Shown in pieces: positions 27,639 through 34,040 of a DNA stretch of 64,000 nt. Position numbers and translations under genes: made by a program. This stretch comes from JAWPMT01 sp965215825 (lineage in GTDB: Bacteria > Bacteroidota > Bacteroidia > Cytophagales > Cyclobacteriaceae): positions 3,844,001-3,908,000 of the forward strand of contig CBDCEM010000003.1 of NCBI GenBank assembly GCA_965215825.1, in the 5' to 3' direction. The notes under the pieces are model-generated. The model worked only from the letters and a program-made list of their open reading frames with translations, did not search any database and was not told the origin of the DNA. Positions within the stretch are counted from its first letter, which is position 1. Every line of letters begins with the position of its first letter.

Positions 27639-27672
27639 CCCCTTTGCTTCGACAAGCTCAGCATGACAGGGG
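27639..27672. repeat. Intergenic palindromic repeat with TTCGACAAGCTCAGC core
   Basis: CCCCT (27639-27643) pairs with AGGGG (27668-27672) around the core GCTTCGACAAGCTCAGCA. Words of this kind (TTCGACAAGCTCAG) are, from general knowledge, dispersed in intergenic regions of many Bacteroidota. It is the only recognisable element in the 322-bp gap 27496-27817 besides the hairpin at its left end. Confidence 0.45.
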
Positions 27673-27817
27673 CTCAGACATATCGCTCACTCTCACGCGA
27701 TGCATGACCCTCATTCACTAAAATGAGATCGATAACCTTATTTCATACTCACGACTTTTGTTGCATATCCCTTTCCATTTTACCTTACTTTCATAAGCGT
27801 GCTTCACTCGCGTATAT

Positions 27818-28639
27818 ATGAAAACAACATTAACCATACTTTTATCGACATTAACTCTATACACGTCAGGACAAAATACGTGGATAATTCAAAAGCTACA
27901 AATAACGGATTCGACTTACTCCATTATTGACGCTCGATTGAAAAATCATAAAGGAAATATTCTCGAGCACCGGGGGATTGAATACGGCTCAAACAACATT
28001 AAAGATTGGGTATCAAAAGCTGTATTCACATATGATTCCGGAAAATTAATTCGTACGGACTTATTCAATCAACGACATCATAGAGGCAAAAAGCCACATG
28101 CTGCACATGTCTATCAATTCGATGAAAACGGACAGAAATCAGCTCTGACGGTATATAATCTAACTTCTAAAGACAGTACAATGTCACTGACAAAGGAATT
28201 TAATTATATGGCCGACACCAATTTGGTACAAGAAATATCAATTAGGCATATTGATTACGAAGGAAATCGGATTGAACCCCAGAAATCTATCTCTGAATAT
28301 CGCTACAATGACAGAGGGCAGAAAATTGAAGAGTGGACCATTGACTCTGAAGAAGTAATCAGAAATCACTATTCATTTAAATATGATGACCATGGCAATC
28401 TGGTTGAGAAGCGATTGTTAGACCTTATTGACTACCTTGAAAAAACGCTAATTACCTACACCTACAATTCACAAGGCGAGCTATTTACCGACGAGGTTAG
28501 GTTCAATAATGGTCAAGTTTTCAGAAGACATAAGTACGTTTACAATCAAGTAGGTGAAATAAGAGAAGTATTGGAGTATTGCGATGAAACCGATTCGCTT
28601 TGCACCAAAGTGATCTATGAATACCGAAAAGAAAAATAA
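27818..28639 (+). CDS. Secreted protein with YD/RHS-like repeats
   Basis: 273 residues with a short signal peptide (MKTTLTILLSTLTLYTSGQ). The body shows repeats of about 20-30 residues with the RHS/YD pattern of Tyr and Asp-Gly turns: YQFDENGQKSALTVY, YRYNDRGQKIEEW, FKYDDHGNLVEKRL, YTYNSQGELFTDEV and YVYNQVGEIREVLEY. This predicts an elongated beta-rich protein outside the inner membrane. No toxin domain is attached and the length is complete. Function unknown. The next gene, a broken LuxR-type regulator, starts 48 bp later; they may form a small unit. Confidence 0.75.
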   Translation: MKTTLTILLSTLTLYTSGQNTWIIQKLQITDSTYSIIDARLKNHKGNILEHRGIEYGSNNIKDWVSKAVFTYDSGKLIRTDLFNQRHHRGKKPHAAHVYQFDENGQKSALTVYNLTSKDSTMSLTKEFNYMADTNLVQEISIRHIDYEGNRIEPQKSISEYRYNDRGQKIEEWTIDSEEVIRNHYSFKYDDHGNLVEKRLLDLIDYLEKTLITYTYNSQGELFTDEVRFNNGQVFRRHKYVYNQVGEIREVLEYCDETDSLCTKVIYEYRKEK

Positions 28640-28687
28640 AATACGCACATTGGGACACGCTTGATAGCAGAATATGTCATCATCAGG

Positions 28688-29138
28688 ATGAACTTAAAAA
28701 TCACACCATCAAAGTATCAGAAGTATTTTCTTGGAATAGCTATTGTATTATCGTCTATAGCTATTTCAATAACTTCCAGAGGTGGAAAAGTACATTTAAT
28801 CTTACAAGATTATCCGGTCATTATTTTCCTACTTATCGTCACGAGCTCATTCCTGATTGTCATCTACCTGCAACTCAACAAAAGAAAAATCACGGATCTT
28901 ACCAATCAAATTAAGCAGCAAGCCAGCTCAAAAAGCAAAGAAGTTGATGCACTTCTGAATGAATTGACCGTGAGACAAAAGGAGGTTTATGACTTAATCA
29001 TTTCCGGGAAAACTAATAAAGAGATCATGTCAGATCTATTCATCGAACAAAGCACACTGAAAGTCCCATATCAACCAGATCTATAGCAAGCTGAATGTTA
29101 AAAGCAGGAGTCACTTAAGGTCAAAAGCAAACACCTAA
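28688..29138 (+). pseudogene. Membrane-bound LuxR-type regulator, frameshifted
   Basis: ATG 28688 starts a protein with two predicted membrane helices (residues 15-33 and 43-62), a coiled stretch (NQIKQQASSKSKEVDALLNE) and a LuxR-type helix-turn-helix (LTVRQKEVYDLIISGKTNKE, then QSTLK). In the present frame it ends at 29086 after an unrelated PYQPDL tail. Removing one C of CCC at 29065-29067 restores the family ending: HINQIYSKLNVKSRSHLRSK then ANT and a stop at 29136-29138. It is thus either inactivated by a 1-nt insertion or hit by a sequence error. A TTG at 28661 would extend the start by nine residues. Confidence 0.8.
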
Positions 29139-29237
29139 CAATCAGCTGCTAAGCGTGAAATCAACCCTTTTTCAACCCTCCATTATTTGCTTATGGCAGG
29201 GCCAAATATTGAAATTGCCAGGTAAAATCGTTTTGAT

Positions 29238-29429
29238 ATGAAAAGTAATTTATTATACCTGGCCATGTTTTTATTAGTCCTTTGTATCCCTTTGAGGGGC
29301 AATGGAAAAGAAGTCAGTTGGTTCTGGGCAGACTTGCTATGGGTCCCATTGACCTTAATCGCTGTTGCACTTATCTGCATTGCACGGTATATCTATAAAA
29401 AGAGGATTATTGAAGAATCGCAACAGTAG
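29238..29429 (+). CDS. Small two-helix membrane protein
   Basis: 63 residues: helix 1 about 4-19 (NLLYLAMFLLVLCIPL), a short hydrophilic loop with EVSWFWADLLW, helix 2 about 33-51 (VPLTLIAVALICIARY), and a basic/acidic tail. The hydrophobicity pattern and clean ATG start support a real gene. A minus-strand frame over the same bases is less protein-like. Function unknown; it stands alone between the broken regulator and the toxin-antitoxin pair. Confidence 0.45.
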   Translation: MKSNLLYLAMFLLVLCIPLRGNGKEVSWFWADLLWVPLTLIAVALICIARYIYKKRIIEESQQ

Positions 29430-29505
29430 CTAACGGATTGCACATTTCTATAAGGTAAGTAGGCAACTGGATTCCAATCCATAGTCAGTATCGATGAGTA
29501 AAAAG

Positions 29506-29522
29506 TTCGCGAAGCTGGTATT
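29506..29522. repeat. Copy 1 of an AATACCAG/TTCGCGAA short repeat
   Basis: On the minus strand this reads AATACCAGCTTCGCGAA. The same word, lacking only the central C, occurs on the plus strand at 33969-33984. The right half also pairs with TACCAG at 29532-29537 to form a small hairpin (CTGGTA/TACCAG). Confidence 0.4.
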
Positions 29523-29546
29523 CTAAACTTGTACCAGTAAGGATTG

Positions 29547-29843
29547 TTAGTCGTCCTTTTTAAGTTTAAGAATTCTGGCACTATGATGTACAGTTAAAAT
29601 GAAAATGTCGTCATTAATGATTTCATAAATAATTCTGTAGTTGCCTTCGATAATTTCTCTGATGTTCTCTTGTTCAGCTTCTGGAACGATTCTGCCAATT
29701 CTTGGATATTCCTCCAGTACTTTAGTTTTGTGATAGAGCTTAGAAACAGTTATTTCGGCATACTTTCGTGAATCGGTTGCAATATATTCACCGATCTCAC
29801 TTAAGTCCGTTAACGCATTATTTGTCCATACTATTTGAGCCAC
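29547..29843 (-). CDS. RelE/ParE-family toxin
   Basis: 98 residues with the RelE/ParE fold pattern: an N-terminal beta strand (AQIVWTNNALTDL), two helices (SEIGEYIATDSRKYAEITVS, then KLYHKTKVLEEYP), then RIGRIVPE and the beta hairpin REIIEGNYRIIYEIINDD with the late basic/His segment VHHSARIL. The start is GTG 29843, which overlaps the antitoxin 3' end by 13 bp, typical of translational coupling. It would inhibit gyrase or ribosome-bound mRNA when free; the target is not readable from sequence. Confidence 0.88.
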   Translation of the reverse strand: MAQIVWTNNALTDLSEIGEYIATDSRKYAEITVSKLYHKTKVLEEYPRIGRIVPEAEQENIREIIEGNYRIIYEIINDDIFILTVHHSARILKLKKDD

Positions 29844-30010
29844 TTGCCAAGTTTGCTTTTCGCTTCACCATGGGAAAAAGTATTCCCATCCAGAATGTCC
29901 TTTCTTCCTTTCTCGATCTTCTCAAGAACCACTAACCTTTCAATTAGTTCTTCAAGTTCAAAGTCCTGTGGCATGTCCTTGATAGAATCAATTGCTACTT
30001 GCTTATTCAT
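29831..30010 (-). CDS. Antitoxin partner of the ParE-like toxin
   Basis: 59 residues from ATG 30010: MNKQVAIDSIKDMPQDFELE, then ELIERLVVLEKIEKGRKDIL, then a C-terminal DGNTFSHGEAKSKLGKWLK. The helical middle and the GNTFSHGEAK...KWLK tail are typical of small antitoxins preceding ParE-like toxins. It lies upstream of the toxin on the same strand with a 13-bp overlap. It should bind and neutralise the toxin and may repress the pair. Confidence 0.8.
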   Translation of the reverse strand: MNKQVAIDSIKDMPQDFELEELIERLVVLEKIEKGRKDILDGNTFSHGEAKSKLGKWLK

Positions 30011-30169
30011 AAAATAAAGATACTGAAGAAGTCTAATAAAAGTTGAACGTAGGACTGAGTCTGTCTCCTATAATATTTTAAGTGAGCTTTTCTAATCACC
30101 AGAAAACTACGTTTAGTTCACTCAGAAATTTAAGGGTGACTTTAACCATTCAATTGCTCTTTAAATGTT

Positions 30170-30342
30170 TCAGCCGGAAGCAATTGCAACCGTGCTGGCG
30201 GAGATACCGATGGATAGCAGAAGCTGTATTGAAAGGTCAATTTCTTTTTCAGCTAAGTCATTTAATTCCTCTTGTGTTTTCTGAGAAAACCCCCAAGATT
30301 CTTTTTTACTTGCATTCTTCAGGCTTGAAAAAAAACAAGCAT
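30170..30342 (-). other. Possible decayed small peptide gene in the 30.0-30.4 kb gap
   Basis: The gap 30011-30449 has no convincing intact gene. On the minus strand a frame reads SLKNASKKESWGFSQ, QEELNDLAEKEIDLS and LLLSIGISASTVAIASG to a stop at 30170-30172, a plausible amphipathic then Gly/Ala/Ser-rich peptide of about 57 residues. It has no start in frame; ATG 30342 would fit only if the T8 run at 30328-30335 had nine bases. This is a weak call and may be chance. Confidence 0.2.
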
Positions 30343-30449
30343 TGTGTGTATGACCCTTTGCATGCGTTTGTAAATAGCTGAGGAATTCGATATCTTAGAA
30401 GAACAACAAACAACTAGCCTGCGGGGTTTCGCTTCGGGGTATCGGCAAT

Positions 30450-33400
30450 ATGAGAACCTCATTGATAACTTTACTCTTTACTGTTCGTGTGCTTGTGATC
30501 CATGCACAGGAAACAGATGTGCTTAGCGTCCAAAACGATACAGCACACATCGAATTAATATCTGTGGATATTGATATACAAGTAATTGGAATTGTAGCAA
30601 GTACGGTAACTAAATTAACTTTCTACAACCCAAATGACAGAATTCTAGAAGGTGAATTGAACTTCCCTCTTGCCGAAGGTCAAAATGTTCACCGCTTTGC
30701 GATGGATATAAATGGCAAGCTTCGAGAGGGAGTTGTCGTAGAGAAGAATTTGGGACGTAAGGCGTTCGAAGGTGTTGTTCGTCAAGCCATAGATCCCGGC
30801 TTGTTGGAAAAAACTGTTGGAAACAATTACAAAGCTCGTATTTATCCGATTCCAGCAAAGGGATATAAGTCCATCTTGATCGGATATGAAGAGGAATTGC
30901 AAGGTCTATCTCCATTTTACAGAATCGTAGCTGATTACGGGGTTGTTAAAAATTTCAATTTAAAAGTGGAAGTATTCAATCAGGAATTCCAGCCTGAAAT
31001 ACAGGAGAATGATCTCACCAATTTGAAATTTAAAAAATGGAGGAGCTCGTATTTGGCCGAACTGAAAAAAAGTGATTTTGATGTCACAGGTACATTTAGC
31101 TTTAAAATTCCTGAAAACATCAAGGAACAAGTATTTCGACAAAAGTCACCGAATGGTGATTTCTTTTATTTGACGACTAAAGTTGATATTCCCAAAATCA
31201 AAAAACAACTTCCTTCGTCTTTGGCCATCATTTGGGATGCTTCAAAATCCGCGGTAGATCGAAACATTGAAAAAGAATTAAGTCTCATTCAACAGTACAT
31301 TCAATTGATTTCTGATGTTGATGTGCGCCTACTGGTCTTTAGCAATCAAATTCATAGTGATCTTCAATTCAAAATTGCCAATGGCGATTCAGATAGATTG
31401 CTGCAATCATTGAGAAATATCACCTATGATGGAGGAACAAGTTATCAATGTCTTCAATTGAAAAACATAGATGCGGAAGAAATTCTGTTCTTTACTGATG
31501 GTTTATCTAATCTGGATAAACTGAAAGAGACTGCTGGAATTAATACCCTTCATCTCATATCATCAGCAAAGTCAATTGACAATGATTTTGCCAGATTTCT
31601 CACAAAAAGAACAGGTGGTAGTTTCATTAATCTAGTATCCAATGAATTAGATGGGGCTTTGGAGCTATTATCAAACGTTCAATATCAATTTCTCGGAGCA
31701 ACGTTCAATCACAGAAAAATTGAAGAAGTATATCCCATTGGACCAGTAAACCTGCGTAGCTCCATTTTCTCCGTTACCGGGAAAATTAACTCGAGTAAAG
31801 ACGTTGAAGTAACCCTGGATTTCGGAGTACAGGGCAAAATTCTTGAATCAAGAAAAATTACAATTCCCAGAGAACTTGTTGAGGGCAAAATAGACAGATT
31901 GTGGGCCAACAAAAAGATATCCAGCTTGCTTGAAAATGCCTTTCACGAACCTGAAGTTATCACCAATCTCGGAAAGCGTTTTGGGTTGGTTACACCTTAT
32001 ACTTCATTGATAGTTCTGGATCGAATCGAAGATTATGTTGAATACAACATTGAACCACCTGGCGAACTTAGAGCTGAATATGAACTACTACTTAGTCAAA
32101 AAAAAGAGGAGGTTAAAAGTTCTATAAGGGAAATCATCCAGTTGACTCTTGAAGATTATGAGGATAGAATTTATTGGTGGAAAGAAAACCAGAAAGATGT
32201 TTCAATTCACAAGCCCAAACAAGATGAATCCAGCGATGATCATTCCGAAAATTCAGATGAATCCGCAGAACAAGATACAACTCCAATTGAAGAGGAGCCC
32301 GAGATTGACCAATCTACGACCTTGGCTCCTGTTCTGAACCAACCCAATGTAGATACAACCATTTTCAATCAAGTTATTGAAGGTGTTGTTTTCCATGAAG
32401 ATCTCTCTCTTCCCGGCGTGACTATTCAAATCAAAGGAACTCAAATGGGCACCATGACCAATATTGATGGAGCTTATAAAGTTCGTGTTAGAGAAGGTGA
32501 TGTTCTGGTCTTCAATTACATCGGATTTAGTTCGACAGAGATTTCCGTGAATGATGAATTTAGCGGCGATATTAACTTAGAAGAGGATGTTCGGGAGTTA
32601 AATGAAGTCGTGGTGGTTGCATTTGCGGAGGAGTTGCAAAAATCATTAACAGGAGCAGTTACAACCATTGTACCACAACAACTTCAAGGTCGAGCATCAG
32701 GAGTTCAGATTCAAAGCTCAGAGAAATCAACCATAATCATTCGAGGAAATTCATCCGTGAACGTGGGGTCCAGTCCTCTTTATGTCATAGATGGTGAAAT
32801 CGCTTCTGAAGATGAATTGAATTGGCTGCAGCCAGATGAAATAGCTTCAACAAATATTATTAAAGGAGAGCATGCGACTGGTCTCTACGGAAATAGAGCG
32901 AAAGATGGGGTCATCGTGATAACCACTAAATTGGCACTCGAAGATGAATTAGTCATAGCTGATTCTATCAGCTCCTCTTTTGACCCGGATTTTATCATCA
33001 AAGAATGGGAACCGGATGAACCGTATATTGACTCCCTTAAAAACACCCCCTCAAACAAACAGCTCGACCTTTATTTATTGTTGAGAGAGAAATACGGTAA
33101 GGCTCCTAGTTTTTATCTTGTTGTGGGTAATTTCTTTATACAAAACAATCAGCAAGACATTGGTCTAAGGGTTTTGTCAAACATTGTCGAATTGCACCTT
33201 GAAAACCATGAACTACTAAAAATTCTTGCACACAAATACCTTCAATTAGGAGAGTTGGAAACGAGCATTTTCCTATTTAAACGAATAGTCGAATTGCGAC
33301 CTGATGAACCCCATTCAAAAAGGGATTTGGCTCTTGCTTATCAAGAAATCGGTGAGTTTCAAAAAGCGTTAGATATTTTAAATGAAATCATAACGACTGA

Positions 33401-33914
33401 TTGGGATGATTTTGAGGATAGATTCCCAATGATAAAATCCACCATTCTTCATGAAATGAACAACCTCATCCATACAAACTATGGTCTAGACAGATCCAAA
33501 ATCGACAAAGCGTTATTGATTGAAATGCCTGTTGACATCAGAGTTATTTTGGATTGGAACACTTTAGATACTGATTTAGATCTATGGATAACGGAACCGA
33601 ACGGCGAGCGATGTTTTTACAAAAACCCGCTAACCCTGCTGGGAGGAAGATTGACGGAAGATCTCATGGATGGCTATGGTCCTGAAGAATACTTGTTGAA
33701 AGAAGCAGAACCAGGTGAGTATAAAATGGAAATAAATTACTTTGATGAGAGGGTTCAGAAGGTTTCCGGACCAATAACTATACAGGTCTCAATTTTCACA
33801 AATTATGGCAAGAAAAATCAAAAGGTGAAGAGGTTAAAGAGAGAACTGAAAGGTGTGGATGAGGTGATTGAAATTGGGAAATTTGTTTGGGATAAAAAAA
33901 CCGATAAGAACTGA
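30450..33914 (+). CDS. VIT/vWA-like/TonB-plug/TPR/DUF2135-like fusion protein
   Basis: Exported protein of 1154 residues (leader MRTSLITLLFTVRVLVIHAQ). In order: a VIT domain (about 20-150, with KLTFYNPNDRILEGELNFPL and GRKAFEGVVRQ); a vWA-like domain (about 250-420, SLAIIWDASKS, FTDGLSNLDK) whose MIDAS motif is degenerate (WDASKS for DxSxS); an acidic linker; a carboxypeptidase-regulatory domain (about 640-715, GVVFHEDLSLPGVTIQIKG); a SusC-like plug (about 720-828, LNEVVVVAF, PLYVIDGEI, DGVIVITTK) with no barrel after it; TPR helices (about 880-1010); and a C-terminal DUF2135-like beta domain (about 1028-1150, DTDLDLWITEPNGE). Probably a periplasmic or surface scaffold; function unknown. Confidence 0.85.
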   Translation: MRTSLITLLFTVRVLVIHAQETDVLSVQNDTAHIELISVDIDIQVIGIVASTVTKLTFYNPNDRILEGELNFPLAEGQNVHRFAMDINGKLREGVVVEKNLGRKAFEGVVRQAIDPGLLEKTVGNNYKARIYPIPAKGYKSILIGYEEELQGLSPFYRIVADYGVVKNFNLKVEVFNQEFQPEIQENDLTNLKFKKWRSSYLAELKKSDFDVTGTFSFKIPENIKEQVFRQKSPNGDFFYLTTKVDIPKIKKQLPSSLAIIWDASKSAVDRNIEKELSLIQQYIQLISDVDVRLLVFSNQIHSDLQFKIANGDSDRLLQSLRNITYDGGTSYQCLQLKNIDAEEILFFTDGLSNLDKLKETAGINTLHLISSAKSIDNDFARFLTKRTGGSFINLVSNELDGALELLSNVQYQFLGATFNHRKIEEVYPIGPVNLRSSIFSVTGKINSSKDVEVTLDFGVQGKILESRKITIPRELVEGKIDRLWANKKISSLLENAFHEPEVITNLGKRFGLVTPYTSLIVLDRIEDYVEYNIEPPGELRAEYELLLSQKKEEVKSSIREIIQLTLEDYEDRIYWWKENQKDVSIHKPKQDESSDDHSENSDESAEQDTTPIEEEPEIDQSTTLAPVLNQPNVDTTIFNQVIEGVVFHEDLSLPGVTIQIKGTQMGTMTNIDGAYKVRVREGDVLVFNYIGFSSTEISVNDEFSGDINLEEDVRELNEVVVVAFAEELQKSLTGAVTTIVPQQLQGRASGVQIQSSEKSTIIIRGNSSVNVGSSPLYVIDGEIASEDELNWLQPDEIASTNIIKGEHATGLYGNRAKDGVIVITTKLALEDELVIADSISSSFDPDFIIKEWEPDEPYIDSLKNTPSNKQLDLYLLLREKYGKAPSFYLVVGNFFIQNNQQDIGLRVLSNIVELHLENHELLKILAHKYLQLGELETSIFLFKRIVELRPDEPHSKRDLALAYQEIGEFQKALDILNEIITTDWDDFEDRFPMIKSTILHEMNNLIHTNYGLDRSKIDKALLIEMPVDIRVILDWNTLDTDLDLWITEPNGERCFYKNPLTLLGGRLTEDLMDGYGPEEYLLKEAEPGEYKMEINYFDERVQKVSGPITIQVSIFTNYGKKNQKVKRLKRELKGVDEVIEIGKFVWDKKTDKN

Positions 33915-33968
33915 TACACAATCTCGTAAATAGATAGAAGAGGATCTCACAAAAAAGCCAGTCCAGGT

Positions 33969-33984
33969 AATACCAGTTCGCGAA
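33969..33984. repeat. Copy 2 of the AATACCAG/TTCGCGAA short repeat
   Basis: AATACCAGTTCGCGAA on the plus strand, the near-match of the inverted copy at 29506-29522. It lies in the 126-bp convergent gap between the VIT fusion gene and the TPR-CHAT gene. Confidence 0.4.
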
Positions 33985-34040
33985 ACAGAATCTTAGAAGG
34001 TGGCTGCGGAGCCCAACACAGGAGATGCAATGTCCCCCCT

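Noticed and set aside
27488..27721. 77-residue plus-strand frame after the isomerase-like gene
   Set aside because: It is made of the hairpin and the intergenic palindromic repeat and has no plausible start signal or motif.
30082..30381. 99-residue plus-strand frame in the gap before the VIT fusion gene
   Set aside because: Phe/Cys/Leu-rich translation without motifs; the opposite strand looks more protein-like, though also weak.
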